From the NCBI RefSeq assembly GCF_002994745.2, contig NC_037089.1:1053001-1117000 (forward strand): a stretch of 64,000 nt of DNA, read 5' to 3'. The notes beneath the pieces are model-generated. The model saw nothing but the letters and a program-made list of their open reading frames with translations, was not told the origin of the DNA and searched no databases. This DNA comes from Rosa chinensis (taxonomy: Eukaryota > Streptophyta > Magnoliopsida > Rosales > Rosaceae). A program made the position numbers and the translations under genes. Below, in pieces: positions 1-13,256 of this stretch. The first letter of the stretch is position 1. Each line of letters begins with the position of its first letter.

Positions 1-2330
1 CCTTTGTTTCAAAAGATTCAGGATTTTCTTGGTAAAAATGGAAAATTGCAAAAGATAGAGGGATGTGACCTCGTTAAAATTTCGTTTGGTTACTATGACT
101 AATGTGCACCCTGAAATCTTTGGAGGGTCGAACTAAATTAATACTCGTATCAAGTATTATATAGACAATGTGTACTACGAGCTTTCTAAATGCAACTTAT
201 AATCTGTATATTAGTCATTCATTATAGTACTCACAATTTACCTTAACGAATATGATTGACGGTATCAAATATTCGATAGTTAATGTTATCTCTGATATTT
301 TAGAACATATTGAGAGACACAACAACCATATCGATGACACATATGTATGACTTTAAATGAAAAGGCTATTTTAGCATTACAATTATGACATACATACATT
401 GATACGTTGTATACAACAGCTTGATGATGACTTCTGATGATTCCTCACATAAAGCATAACAAGCAGAGGTAATTTTAACTTACGGTATAAGTCATAATGG
501 TTAGTAACATATAAAAATTCTTTTTAGTATGCAATTAGTTGCTTCGGACGGATTTCGACCTCTAAAATTTTTTTGACAATTTTATAGAAGTGTTGAACTA
601 GGAAAATGTTAGCCAATTTTTTCTTTTTCTTTTTTTATGACAGAAGCAAAAACACAAACACAAAATGTTAGCCAATTGGCGGACCGTATATTGTTAGAGA
701 ATTTAGGTAAAAGTTAACATGTGTGGGCTTAGTTCATTGGAAAAATAATGTGGGCTTTTTCACACAAAAAAAAAACATATGTGGGCTTATCTTTAAGGCC
801 TAAGTTTGGGCCAAACCACGACTCTGAGTTTAGGACCATTGGATTAATTCCCCAAGCCGAGCCCAATCCTTACCATTGCAACTAATATTCGGTACAAGCT
901 TGGGGCTAATGAGAAAGTTACTTCTACCAGACCATGGGATAGTAAATTCTTCAGAACTTTGAACTGAAGCAAATGACATCAATCCCTTAGAATCCAAGAA
1001 AACCCAACTTAAAGTTGGGATATTTCCACAAACTGACAAAAGCCGAGCTTAATCATAAATCATAAGTTCATAACAATCCACTCTACCTCTTCATGTAAGT
1101 CTTATCAGCCAGATCAATCAGATCAATCAGAAAATGGCAACACAAACGTAGAGTAGAAGTTTACCTTTGTGGATCATACCCTTTAGAGGGTTGTTACAAC
1201 TTACAAAGATAGTCAATTATGCACCCCAAACTAAGCTTGTTGTTAATATCATAGAGATTATAATCAAGTATTTTATTAGAACCAAGGTGTAAATTGTGAT
1301 GATGTGCCGTCTATGACCCGCAATCCCCATTTGAAGGATTAAAATTATGTAAGATGGCCCTCAAACTTAACGATATATTTTCCATTTTGAGACTAATTAA
1401 TTTAACAATAGCTAGTTTAAGATTACATTATAATAAGGTGATACGAACAATGGGTTTAGGAGCTACTAACAATGTGATCAGTTCGTTGGTTAAGTAGTTG
1501 CTATATGGGGATGGTTCGCTAGTCTAGTCATATTGCACCTTTTTTTCAAAGAACTTTCATTACAAATTGTTGAAGATTACATCCAAATGGTTTCATTTGG
1601 CCTCATTAAAAATCTTGTTTGATCTAATTAAACATATCCTCAGTCACAAGGTCATTGAGCCATGGAGGCTGTGCTTATTTCCAAACTTGATTTCATCTGC
1701 ATCTAAAGTTTCTTTTTACGAGCCAGCGAGCTACCTTGTTGCAACTTCTCGAAATCTTATTTTAACTGACTTCCTTGAGAGCTGACTAGAAGCTCATCAA
1801 AGTTGACTATTTCCATGTTGAAATAGAGAAGTTCGACGACTATTAAATGACTAAAGTCTTGATTTCATTTAAATAGTTTGTAAATGATTTCATTTCGGGT
1901 ATTTTATTTCAATTTAATTCTATCACAAATCACATAGATAAAAACAAAAGGAAAATAAAACCATCCAATTACATCACCTATAAATGAAATTAAATATGAT
2001 GGAAATGGACAAGATAAGGAAGGGCAATAAGTGCCATGATTGGAAGATCAAAACCAACGTGAGCTACTGCTTCTCTGCTCTTGAGATTTCTGCGTCACTC
2101 ATTTCCCATTCGAAGCTTCAAATTTCGACAGAAAAACAAACAGAACATTTGAAAACCACACCCCACAAGACACGCTTTCTCCTTGGGTTACAGCTGACTT
2201 AATCAGAGCCATTCAATTGAATATTGACTATTCATCAACGGCTGAGATCTCAGCAACAGCAAAGCTCCCTTAGACCCCACCATAGACTCTTTTGGTCCGG
2301 ACTAAAGGTTGAACCTTTATTTTCTTTGTG
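1..2330. other. Intergenic AT-rich DNA upstream of the BTB gene
   Basis: No gene is supported here. The open frames are short, lack splice context and resemble no family I know. A minus-strand frame near 830-1039 encodes about 69 residues with a fairly protein-like composition but has no recognisable partner exons. The last few hundred bases are pyrimidine-rich and probably hold the promoter of the BTB gene. Confidence 0.5.
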
Positions 2331-2777
2331 GGCTTATAAGCAGCAAAATTTAGAGGCAAAAAGCAATAAGAGCGAGGAAAGAAAAAAAAGAGTCAATTTT
2401 TGAAATCCAACCGCTCCAATTGTTCAACTCCTTAACCAAATTCCGCAAATTTAAAAACCCATCTCTCACAACTTGTTCTCTTCAATTCCCAGATCTTCAT
2501 TTCTGTGAATTCGATCAAATTCTCCGATCATCTCGATCATATTCACCTGGTTTTCCATGGTGTTCTGTTTCATCAAATATCAAACCTCTCTCTTCACATA
2601 AATAACATAACAGGTAGCAACTTCCCACAATTGGTTGACCTCTTTCTCTTCAATTTTGTGTTGTTTAGTTCTGAATCCTTTCATCAAAGTTTCAAATTTT
2701 ATTGTTCTAGGATCATGTATTGACTCCCCTGCCTCATTTTCCAGCTCCAAGTCTATCTGGGTTTGTCCAATTCAATC
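2331..2777 (+). promoter_or_regulatory. Probable core promoter and 5' leader of the BTB gene, with a two-codon uORF
   Basis: A TATA-like CTTATAAG lies near 2333-2340, followed by a C/T- and A-rich leader of roughly 400 bases. The leader holds ATG TAT TGA at 2715-2723, a minimal upstream reading frame 54 bases before the main ATG. An AG/GT junction near 2611 and a CTAG near 2707-2710 could also bound a leader intron, in which case the placing of the uORF would need RNA evidence. Confidence 0.35.
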
Positions 2778-4112
2778 ATGGGATACCAGACAGACCGTGT
2801 GAGATTCAATGTTGGAGGCAGAATCTTCGAAACGACCGCCACCACTCTCGCCAATGCCGGCCGGAATTCCCTGTTCGGCGCCATGTTCGACGACAGCTGG
2901 AATCTCCAACAACTCGATAAGAACAATTCCAACGACTACTTCATCGACCGCAACCCCGATTGCTTTGCGGTCCTCCTCGATCTTCTACGAACTAATGAAC
3001 TCTGCGTCCCTGCAAATATGTCCGAAAAGCTCCTCTATAGAGAGGCCGTGTATTACGGGCTCCTGGACCACGTCCGGTCCGCCAAATGGGGACCGTTCGA
3101 TGGCAACAGGCTCTGGCTTTCGAGGACCGTCGCCGGGCAAGCTCCCGGCGACGGGACCGCCATCCGGGCCGGCCCGGATGGCGGTTGCTGTGTGGCTCAT
3201 GGTTGTATGGTGCATGTGTACGATTGGATGCTGGATGAGCACCCTACTATTAATCTTGACTATCAGAGAGTCAATGACGTAGGATGGCTTGATTCTGAGA
3301 ACATAGTGGTGAGTGTTTGTGAGAGGTTGGGCCGCGGCGACGGCGGAATGGGGCTGTTCAGCTCGTCCAGCGGTGAACTAAGGGACAAGTTTCAGGTGAG
3401 TCACGAGAATCAAGTGAAGAGCTTCACTGCTGGAGCCTTGAGTTTCAGCTCAGATTACAAGATATTTTCCAGCTGTAAAGGGAGGAGCAACGAGTATGGG
3501 ATTGGAGTTTGGGACCAAGTCACTGGGAAGCAGACCGATTTCTTCTACGAGCCGCTGGGGTGGTCTCTTGGTGATGCAGACAAGCTGCAATGGTTGAATG
3601 GGAGTAACTGTTTGCTGGTGGCGACTTTGTTTCCAAGGAAGGACAACTGTTACATTAGTTTGTTGGATTTTCGGGAGAAGAAGATGGTGTGGTCTTGGTC
3701 CGATATGGGAGCTCCGATGATGGTGGATGAGAAGAGAGTTAGGGATGCAATAGCGATGGAAGAGAGTAACTCAATCTGTGTTGTGAATGAGTATGAAGAT
3801 TTGGGGTTTATTGATATAAGAAACTCTGGGGGAAGTGTTAGATGGAGCTCAAGGAGTAAGCTCATGAAGGGAAAAATGCCTGACGAGCCTTGCTACCCTA
3901 AACTTGCATTACACGAAGGGCAGCTGTTTTCGTCCATGAATGATTCGATTTCAGTGTTCTGTGGACCAGATTGGGTTTTGACATCAAGGCTTCGGCGAAG
4001 CTATGGAGGTTCGATTTGTGATTTCTCAATTGGTGGGGATCGGCTTTTCGCTCTTCATAGTGAGGAGAATGTGTTTGATATATGGGAGACTCCTCCTGCG
4101 CCGATTATATGA
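2778..4112 (+). CDS. BTB/POZ (T1-type) domain protein with WD40/YVTN-like C-terminal region
   Basis: This is a single-exon gene of 444 codons. I chose the ATG at 2778 (MGYQTDRVRFNVGG); an in-frame TTG lies 15 bases earlier but the BTB fold starts directly after this ATG. Residues about 7-105 form a KCTD-like BTB/T1 domain, with the opening FNVGG, the central FDDSW and the YFIDRNPDCFAVLLDLLR segment. The rest is a beta-rich region with repeated VWDQ/SLLDF/GFIDIRNS/DIWE strands, as in the plant proteins At2g24240 and At4g30940, which are about 440 residues. Family members are thought to act as CUL3 adaptors or scaffolds; that role is inference here. The gene converges on FAD6, with 1.3 kb between the stop codons. 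Confidence 0.93.
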   Translation: MGYQTDRVRFNVGGRIFETTATTLANAGRNSLFGAMFDDSWNLQQLDKNNSNDYFIDRNPDCFAVLLDLLRTNELCVPANMSEKLLYREAVYYGLLDHVRSAKWGPFDGNRLWLSRTVAGQAPGDGTAIRAGPDGGCCVAHGCMVHVYDWMLDEHPTINLDYQRVNDVGWLDSENIVVSVCERLGRGDGGMGLFSSSSGELRDKFQVSHENQVKSFTAGALSFSSDYKIFSSCKGRSNEYGIGVWDQVTGKQTDFFYEPLGWSLGDADKLQWLNGSNCLLVATLFPRKDNCYISLLDFREKKMVWSWSDMGAPMMVDEKRVRDAIAMEESNSICVVNEYEDLGFIDIRNSGGSVRWSSRSKLMKGKMPDEPCYPKLALHEGQLFSSMNDSISVFCGPDWVLTSRLRRSYGGSICDFSIGGDRLFALHSEENVFDIWETPPAPII

Positions 4113-5409
4113 TGATGCATCATCTTATGGTTTGGTTTGTTCTGAAGATTGTGTTTTTCTTTTTATTTCTGACATACACAATACATAATTTTCCCAGTAC
4201 TGTTTAAAATATAGGAGATGTTGAAGCAATAGTAGGTTTAGTTAACTCAGAGAATGCTTCAAAGTTCTGATGGTGTATAGGGTTTGCTCAATACAGAGTA
4301 TGAAAGTGTTTGCTTTAACTACTAAAGCTTAAAGATATAGATAGAAATGAAATTTGATTGCTTATCTAGAACTATGTTTATCTTCCACTCTTTTGATTTC
4401 ACTTTTGGGCAGAACCTCTCTTTCTTTCTTTTCTTTCCCTCTTTTGCATGTGAGCAGTTGCAACTGCTATGATAGATATACATATGAACTGCAGAGCTTT
4501 GCATAAAGCTATTGGGTGCAGCCTTAGTTTCAGGTACTTTGATTATCAATGGTACTTTGAATCTATGACAACCACAATAACAAACAAGCATGGCCCCTTT
4601 CACATTTTATGAACCTCTGACCACTTCCTCTGCTTCTGTTTATGTTTATACTTAAATAATTGCTTACCAAACACGACTTCTTCTGTTGCTGTTCCATCCT
4701 CCAACATTCAAGTATATTAATCTATACAGCTATGGAGTTATAATTTTAAACGCATGAAGTAGGAGGAAATCCCACTTCATTTTAGAAACCCCGAATGAAG
4801 ATATAGAATACTAAACTCAATTTGACTTTCTTGTTGGGTGTGCCTGTGTTAGTATTCTATGGAGAAAAATAGAGGATAAATAACTAACCTGAGTAGCTAA
4901 CATGACCTTGTAGTTTAAGATCTTTTTAAATTTTACAGATTGCTAATCTCAAGCTTTAGTGTCAGTAACAGGCATTATTATTTTTGTGAGAAATCATTGT
5001 CAGCCATTTATAATAAAGATCAACACTCCAACCAACATTACCCTGATCCCCATCTAGTAATTCATGAACTCAGTGGGGTTCTGACCACTTTGTCAATTTC
5101 ATTGCAAACAAGCACCAAAAAGAAAACAGAAAAAAAGAAAAAAACAAATCGAAGTCTAGAGGATTACTATTCCATAACAAAAATGAGAGGACAAATCAAC
5201 TCTGTTCAAGGCTATTCTGTGCCGTTCCAGGAAATTTCCTTCAATTGATTTGCTCTAAATTTATAATCAGAAACTTCTGAATGGGACAGATAAAATTAAG
5301 CAAGAACAAGTAAGAAATGGCTTACGCATACCTAATTTGACCCAAAAAGATAAGGGTGAAAGAGAGGAGACCAAAAAGGCTGAGACGCCCCACAAGGCTC
5401 TCAAATTGA
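4113..5409. other. Convergent intergenic spacer between the BTB gene and FAD6
   Basis: The spacer holds the 3' untranslated regions of two genes pointing at each other. It is AT-rich. I see no coding exon, no repeat longer than simple A- or T-rich runs, and no RNA gene. Confidence 0.5.
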
Positions 5410-8400
5410 TCAAGCATAATCAGGCATCACTTTTTTGAGGAATGCAATCGGAAGAGAGTCTTCTGGGGCAAGTTCGTCAAATGGAATGTAGTTCTCCTCC
5501 TTGTTGTAAACATGGCACACTGTCATTATCGTCTTCATCAAGCGCCAATTCCATGTAGCCTCGTTCAGATACTGTAAATGACAGAGGCAAAAGAAAGTTG
5601 AGAGAAAAGAACAACACCTCTTTTTTTAATGTCTTTGTGACCTTTTTGACCTGTACTCTTTCAACAGTTGTATTTATACTAAGGGCCTGTTTATGCTTTC
5701 AAATCCTGAACTAAAGAGAATGAAGTTCAATTTACCTTTCCCCAGTTTTCTTGGATAGACTTATGAGCTGCTCGTAAGTTATAGCTTGGAATCCTTGGAG
5801 ATATATGATGGGGTATATGGACATTGATATCATGGCAGAGGATCTCGATCCTGTTGAGAAAACAAAGGAATGAAATCAGAATGTTAATATGTTGTCTCCA
5901 TATCAGATTATAAATCCAGATAGCATAAGGAAGATAACCAGAGCACAGAACAATACAGTACCACGAGGGGTAGTCACAATGAACTGTTCCGTTAATCTGA
6001 GCCTGAGCAGCATTCCACTCATCCGCAGATTTGAAAGGTATATGAGGGGCCGTATGATGCACCATTGTGAATGTACTCATCTACAATTCAAAGAAAAATA
6101 AAGAGTAACTGAGCAAGCTCCGTATTTCTAAAATTCCCAAAAGCAATTCAATCATGTTCAACAATACATCATAAGTAACCCAAATAAAGCACTGGAGACC
6201 AGGGAGTAGTATTTACCCAAAAGTGGTAGCCCAACCATGGCATCAACCAAAACTTTACCCATCCCATGATCCCCGTCTTGTACACAATTAGAGGCCATCC
6301 AATCCCCATAAACGCAAAAACACAAGCCAAACTTATAGCAGCCCTTTTAACTTCACTTGTTCTGAACTTCTTCAAATTGAAGTGGACGAGCCACCTATGA
6401 GGGTGCTAAATAATGTTTAGACATGTCTATGGTGTGTTTACAGATTAAAAATCACTAAAGATCAACCTTCCTGAAATAATATCCAAAAAAGAGACATAGA
6501 CAATGTATGATTCTTCTTTTACAGTTACATACCAGTGAGCTATTGACATCCAAGGACGCAATGGGCCATATCCATAAATAATTGCCTTTCGCAACAAAGG
6601 GGATGAATCAAACTCTTCTTTCGGAATAGGCTGCCAAGCTGTATCTTCAACCAACCTAAAGAGATGAGGTGGAAAGGAAAGTTCAAGAGGTTTACAGTTT
6701 GAAAGACAGTAGAAAGTCTATATGAGAAATATGTTCTTATATGAGAAACTAAAATAAATGCATTTATTGGGGAAATCACACATACATGTTCGTTTTTGCA
6801 TGATGCCTATCATGCTTAAACCTCCATGGTTCGTATGGATATATCAATGGCAAAAATGCCAGCGTCCCAACAATGTCTTCCACTAATTTGTTTCTTGAAA
6901 ATGATTTGTGCGCACAATCATGGCCTATAACAAAAAACTTTATAATCGGGAAGGGAAGGAAGAAAAAAGAAAAAGAAGGAATTAGTTGTCTTAGATACAC
7001 TGTTGTAATTACAAAATAAAAAGTATACCAGAGTAAAATCAATATAGAATGAAGAGATGTGTTTTGAACAAACCCCAGTAACTGCAGTCCCTGTCCATGC
7101 CCACGCAACAGGGAGAAGATACCATGGGGCTTTTGAAATCAAAAAGAGCCCAATTGCATAGGAAGTGGCAGATATTAGAACTGACTTCCATGTTTTCACA
7201 TCATCAATCTCAAACACCTTACAAGAAAAAGAAATAGTCATGGTCAGCGCAAGGCTTGTGGAAGCAACGCAAAGCCACCAATTAATGGCACTTAAACAAA
7301 AAGAAAATGCTGATTTACATTGTACCTTCCCTTGATACTACGAAAAGAGATGTTATTTGCAATGAAAAAACAGGGAGAAACAATGAAGCATCATCTGATG
7401 CCGCCATGCAGCCTTCCCCATGATTATAAATGTATAGTTTAATCAATACCAACAGTCACGAGAAAAGACTTCCAACTTTCCAAGCATGAAGTATGGAGTT
7501 TCTCAAATGAAAAATTAACTCCTAAATGTACTCGTTTGACCAGACTAGCCACTCACCCCGATCAGTGGCTGAATCCTAACCAGATGCATCAAGAAGCAAA
7601 ACAAATAAGTTACATTACTGATGCAGCTCTGAAATGAAATATAATACCTTTTTTGGAAGGGAATCAATGACATCCTTTAGCGTAACATTGTCCGGGAGTG
7701 GTTCTCCAATTTGTTTGAAACCATAACTTTCAGATAATTGTTTTCTGTACTCAGCACTGTCTGGTGAAGATGGTGCAACTGGAATGGCAATTGCTTGTAC
7801 AAAGGTCCTCCGATTTCTAGGAGAACACTGCTGATGTTTGATACCCTTTTGGAGATGGTTGTCCCATTTCAAATAGCAGATTCCTGTTCATCACAGTAAG
7901 CATCATCAGGTGGCAACAATATTGAAAATATGTCACAACCAATGACACCATCTACAATATTGAAAATATGTCACAAGCAATGACACCATCTAAAGTCTAA
8001 TACAAGCAGCAAGTGCCAATACTTCAAGGCTTATGAGCAATGTTAAATATACTTTCTCATTCTTTCAGTCTGTATCTGATGTACACAAAGTATCGTGTCT
8101 AACTCGGTATAATGAGGAGAAAAGGCTGAAGAATTAAGGACATTCATTCATTTCCTCATCGCAAATGGGATCCTAATAATTTGAATATGATTTTCTACCC
8201 AGGTTGAGAATGTTGGTCGGTTGCTTAATGTTTAGAGAATGGCATTTTGAGCTAGAAATTTCTTTGAGTATAAGTAGATACCGGTTTTTGGATAACTCCA
8301 TGAACAAAAATATTAACTGCCAATACACTTGAAAAAAAGTGTGTAATGCCTTATATAATCCGATTTCATATTGGAAAATCAGTGACATACAATTGCTCAT

Positions 8401-8696
8401 TACTCTAAAAAATGCACCCAAATCCCAGTTTCGCTACAAACCACATAAACACAAAAAAGAAATCAAATTTATCAAGAAACTGAGGAACCCATGAAGCTGA
8501 AACGAGAGTGGCAAACCTGAAGAAAAATGGGCTCCAACTCTCTGGCTTCGAATTGGCTTATGATAGGGGCCCTGAAACTCAAAACCAAAAACAGAATAAG
8601 AACTCATAGGCAAATGGGCATGAGAGAGAATAACATACAGAATTGAGCTCAGCTCACCTTGGAAAGTAACATAGAATCTGCAAGTCTGCAAGACAT
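5410..8696 (-). CDS. FAD6: Chloroplast omega-6 fatty acid desaturase, ten coding exons
   Basis: FAD6 converts 16:1 and 18:1 acyl groups on plastid membrane lipids to dienes, using ferredoxin, at the chloroplast envelope. Coding exons (minus strand, first to last): 8658-8696, 8517-8571, 7648-7883, 7074-7217, 6786-6937, 6533-6655, 6217-6394, 5962-6080, 5736-5850, 5410-5571. They total 1323 bases (440 residues), against about 443-448 in Arabidopsis, and every splice phase agrees. The start MSCRLADSM matches the family's N-terminus, followed by a Ser/Arg-rich transit peptide. The three His boxes are intact: HDCAH (about 164-168), HDRHH (200-204) and HIPHH (360-364). Membrane segments flank them. 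Exon 5 starts at TTTTTTGTT; a later AG inside it (6926-6925) is not used, since it would delete conserved residues. No break is seen. Confidence 0.96.
7917..7992. repeat. 38-bp tandem duplication in FAD6 intron 2
   Basis: A unit beginning AATATTGAAAATATGTCACA occurs at about 7917-7954 and again at 7955-7992, with one or two differences. It lies inside intron 2 and does not affect the coding sequence. Confidence 0.75.
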
Positions 8697-9299
8697 TATG
8701 AGCAGAGATTGCAGTTCACAAGGACCCCCCACTTATTAAAGCTTTGAACTTTGAGTGTTGGGGTAGAGTTTGAGATTGAATGAATGTGAAAAAACAGAGC
8801 TTTCTTGGTTAAAAAGGACCACTACCGATTTCGGCTGCCCAATTCTATCTTTGTCACCCTGACCCTTTGCCTCACTGGATAGTGTGGCTAGATTTTCCCG
8901 ACTCTCCACAACCGCTTGTTATGTTCAGTCGTGGAATATCGTCAACACCAAAGTTATGAAAAATCTATATGGTTTAATTAGTTAGGAATACCAAAAGAGA
9001 ATGAAAAAAAAAAAAAAAGGTATGTAGGTTGCGTTTCATGTTGGAGGTGAAGAAGTCGTGTAATGCATTTGTAATAAGAATAGCGTGCATCTTTGACCAG
9101 AAATAAAATAACATTTGCGTGATTGAATTTGGGAGGTCAAGCTAGACCAATTTACATCATGTCTAGTGTTCGAATCTCAACTCCCACTAGTTTGTGGCTA
9201 GTAGATTTAAGGGGTTTTCAAATTCGTGCACCTAAAAGCAGAGATTAGTCTCAGAGGCGGAACCATGACTTAAACCTTGGGGGAATAGAGATAGAAGTA
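8697..9299. other. FAD6 upstream region and flank
   Basis: This should contain the FAD6 promoter and leader on the minus strand. I could not pick out a convincing TATA box. An A(14) run lies near 9005-9018. Near 9165-9185 there is a short GTTCGAATC-type box that resembles a pol III B box, but no matching A box or tRNA fold is evident, so I do not call a SINE or tRNA. Confidence 0.35.
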
Positions 9300-9309
9300 T
9301 AAATTATTA

Positions 9310-10250
9310 GAAAGAAGTTTAATCTTTAATGGTTCTGCTAGGGTTGCGCTTTCGCTGCTCTTGGCCTCTCCTCCATCATCGATGGAGACCTATTCCGATC
9401 TCCGCTTCATCCGACTCATTGAACATGATTGTTGCCTTCTCCTCCAAGAGGCCAAGGCTAGGCTTTTTACCTACCATGACCTCCTTCTCTCAGTCCCAAT
9501 CTGATGTTGGAGCCCCAATGCGTGTATTGCTAGGGAATGCGAATCGATCTATGTAGTTCTGGACCGAGACGTCAAGGCGACGTAAGTGTTCTTCCCTAAA
9601 TCGAGCCCATCTGAAATCGCTGCTGACGAACGGAGGTTTGGGCTTGATGGAGGCTTTGCAGGTGAGGGGCTTCGCTTGGACGCTATTGGCAGTAAAGCAA
9701 GAAGAGGCATGCCCTCGATCTGTAGCTTTGGCGATGAGTGGTTGTGCATTCCACCGGATTGGAGCGGCGGTGACGTTGATCATACCAAAGAATAGAGTCT
9801 CTCAATAGTGGTGCCCAAATCAGGTTGGGTGCCCAAATTAGGTTGGGTGCTCGAAATGGACTGGGTACCTATCACATTTTTTTAGACCTGAGCCCAAGTT
9901 TGGATCAGGCTAATGAGCTCTGGCTGGCTAGGATTTCAGACTGCTAAAGAAGTCATGAGTCTGCTGTTTTTAGGAAAACCTCTTAGCCTTCGCTTGAAGG
10001 GCAAGGAGAAAATGTAGTTTTTTATTTTCTACGCCTATATACTATGCTTTGAGTTGTTTCATAGTTATAGGCTTGCTTTAAATAAATGAGCGATAAGTTC
10101 AAATATAGTTGGTTTATCCTATGTATCACTGTAGTCCATCCACGAAGCCTTGTTCTGGTCATTGTTATGTGTCAGCGGGTGGGTATGTAAGGCCTTCTTA
10201 GCATGCGTTATTATCAATGAAATTTCATTAGTTAAAAAAAACAAAAGACT
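9310..10250 (+). mobile_element. Probable truncated LINE (non-LTR retroelement)
   Basis: The stretch has a GC-richer 5' half with short broken frames. Its 3' half ends in a 3' UTR-like sequence and TTAAAAAAAACAAAAG, as in plant L1-type tails. The 10-bp word TAAATTATTA occurs just before it (9300-9309) and just after the A-rich tail (10252-10261), and is a candidate target-site duplication. No reverse transcriptase or endonuclease motif could be read, so this is a deletion derivative or a different retroposon. The word is AT-rich, so its recurrence could be chance. Confidence 0.4.
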
Positions 10251-10261
10251 TTAAATTATTA

Positions 10262-10660
10262 TAAAAAAAATTGTTTATAAATAAATACAACTATAACAAT
10301 AATTTAATAAATTATGTAGTACATAATTCATAAGCCAATAATTAAAAACAAACCAATGATAACTCGAATGAACAGCTCAATAAATGAAGATAAGATGAAT
10401 TTTGATCAACCAAGTATCAAAACTAATTTGATGATCATGCAAATAAGAAAAAAAAAGTATATTGTTAAGACAAAATTGTAATGAAATTCAATATTAGTCA
10501 AACTAGTGAATTGTAAAATTGACAAAACATTTCTCACAATCCAAAACTCGTGAAACACCATAATGGCCAATTTGAATTAATCACCAATGATCATTTATCT
10601 CTGTATATTTCTTTATGGTAATGTTATTTATTATAATCCTTTATGGTCAACCAATCAAGT
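10262..10660. other. AT-rich spacer before the LTR element
   Basis: Very A/T-rich sequence without readable coding potential. It contains the word TATGGTCAACCAATCAA (10642-10658), which recurs in nearly identical form after the LTR element. Confidence 0.5.
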
Positions 10661-13256
10661 ACTCCTGTGGCGACCCGGAGACCGGATTACCATAGCGCCG
10701 CCTCCCCAAGGAACCCTACACCCTCGACACTTAGGGAGTAAGTGTTTTGGACCTAGAATTCCTCAAAGAGACAAGACCTTTAGGTTGGAGAACAAGAAAT
10801 CTATAAGCCCAAAATTCTTAGGCTTGTACAGTGGGCTTGGCTGGTAACCACAAGATTACGAACTAGGCGAGGAAGAGGAAAGGAAGGTGGTGTTGTGTTG
10901 AGTTTTAGAACCTACATCATTTTTTAGTTTTTAGCCTAAGTTTACATTAGTTTCATTGAGTGGTAATTTACGTGAGTCTTCTAGGTCTAGCCCACTAGGA
11001 CCTAAATCAAATGGAGGTTCTAACCCGAGGGTTCCACTTTGGTGGTAAGCAATCACACGCATCATTAACCATACATAACGTTATAAAAATTTAACGAGAT
11101 CGAACAAGCCAAATAAAAACAAACTTTAAATAAAACAAATTGTGGCCTCGAAGGATTATCCTCTGTACCTAATGTTCGACAACAACAGCTTGAAAAACAA
11201 ACTAAAGTAGGGGTTAGGCTCATACATCCAGTCATTGCCCATGCCCGCCCCCATATCTAAGTTTAAAAACATGAGTTAACGCTTTGATAAAAAGTAATAG
11301 ATAAAAACCGGTTTGTGATTCCACGTGATCGTCACCACGTAACTACAATCCCACGGCAATTGATCTTCTTCCATAACTTTCATCATAACCGTCCATCTAG
11401 CCAATCACTTTCCGGAATTCAATAATCACAAGGCTAGAGACAAGGGGATAATTCAATAATCAAGGGCATGGTGCACACTGCCCACCACCGGTGGCTCAAG
11501 GAGGAACATACCTCTCCTTACATCCCCATCAATTGCCAACACATCAATCCAATCCACGCAAACCATTTCAATTGTAAAACAGATAATTTTCAAAACCATG
11601 CAAGAGGCCTCATATCAAACATAATATATGCAAGCAAAGCATAGATAGAGTTAAAGGCATCCCTTACCTGGAACTCGAGCTTTCTCTTGCAGCACTTGGG
11701 CTCAATGCAACCTTGTAGCAACCACTACTTCACCAGATCCTACCAAGATATCAAGCCCAGACCAAATAAGTGACATTAATCACGATAAACTAGGCTAGCT
11801 ATTTACTCTCAATACTCTCCAAAGAAAACCTTTCCTTTAACCTAATTACTAACTAATAACCAGACCATTAGGGCTCTAAGGGAGAGTTGGTTTTTCAGGA
11901 AAAAGTGGCAAAAACACCTTTAGAAGACAAATTGTCCAAAGCTGGAAACAGAGTTTAAGTAGGAACTGTTAAGAGCCAAGGAAGAGTGTCCAAAATATTT
12001 GAGGTAATTCTTGAAATTTTTTTGAAAGAAGATGGTTTAACAACCTACTCAGTAAGAATGTAATGGTTATAGAATTCTAAGTGAAGCCATGTGAAGAGTA
12101 ACGGTTTTCAAGCCTAAAGGTAAACGATGTGCAGATTATTTCCAGAAATAACAGCTTCTGTCTACCTATTTCAAAATTACATAAGTAATTCTAGAAAAAT
12201 TCTTTTGGGGTGATTCAAATTCTTGAATGTTCATCTATATGTCTACTATCTTTATCCAGAAGGAATTAATCCCAAATTCTCAACGGTTCGGCTTCAGTTT
12301 TGAAAGGAATGCAGCTGGGTTAGATTATACTGGAAACTGAAAACTGCAGAAATTGGTTTTTTTGTGTAAAGCTCTTTTGGTACCCAAAATGGCTGGTTAA
12401 GTAGACTCTAAGACACCTACAGAAAGTATCTAAAGCTTCTAAAGGCTTAAGGTCTCAGTCACCCTTCAATACTATAAGGGGAAGGTCTTGTAGCTCACTA
12501 ACATGATGTTTTGAAGACTGTGTTTGGACAACAGTAACACAAATAAGCTCTTTGGATCAAGCATGATTTCAAAGTTTAAGATAACCATGGTCTAGCATAA
12601 ATCCAACACATTAGAAAGAATGAAAGGTTCTAAGTTAAAGCAACAAGGTTCTAACAACAATAGTGACAAGTTGTAATCTGCAAGAGTTTGTAACAACAAC
12701 CAAAGATATACAGAGTGTTATGGAAATGATGATACTCACCACATACTAACCAAAAAGGTGAGTTTCTCTTGAGGGTTTCAACAGGAAAGAGAGTTGAGGG
12801 AGCTGATTGGATCGAGCCCAGTTGCAGGCCAAGAAATTCTCTCAATCTCGAACATGCAGAGTAAAACAAAAACTTCTCAATATGTGGAAGAGTTGGTTTG
12901 AACGTATTGAGCCTAAAAACTGAGGAAATAAATAGGAACTTGATTGTTCAAGAATCTTACCAACTGTTGGTATTAGTCTCAAGCAAGATGTGGGGGACTC
13001 AGGTAGAGCAAGAGAGGGAATTCAAGCAGAAATCCGGAACAGGCTCGCTTCCGAATAGCTTCCGCTTAGAGGGGTGTACAGGTCTCAAATAGACTCTAAG
13101 AGAGCTGAAATTTGGAGGCTAGATAGAAGAGACATAGGCGAACAACTTTGATGAAGAAAGGTTTTTTTACCGGAGGTCCCTAACTAGGAGTTTCGGGGCA
13201 TGCAAACACACTGATATGCCCAGGAAAGAGAGAAAGGGTGAGAAGAGGAGGGTGGA

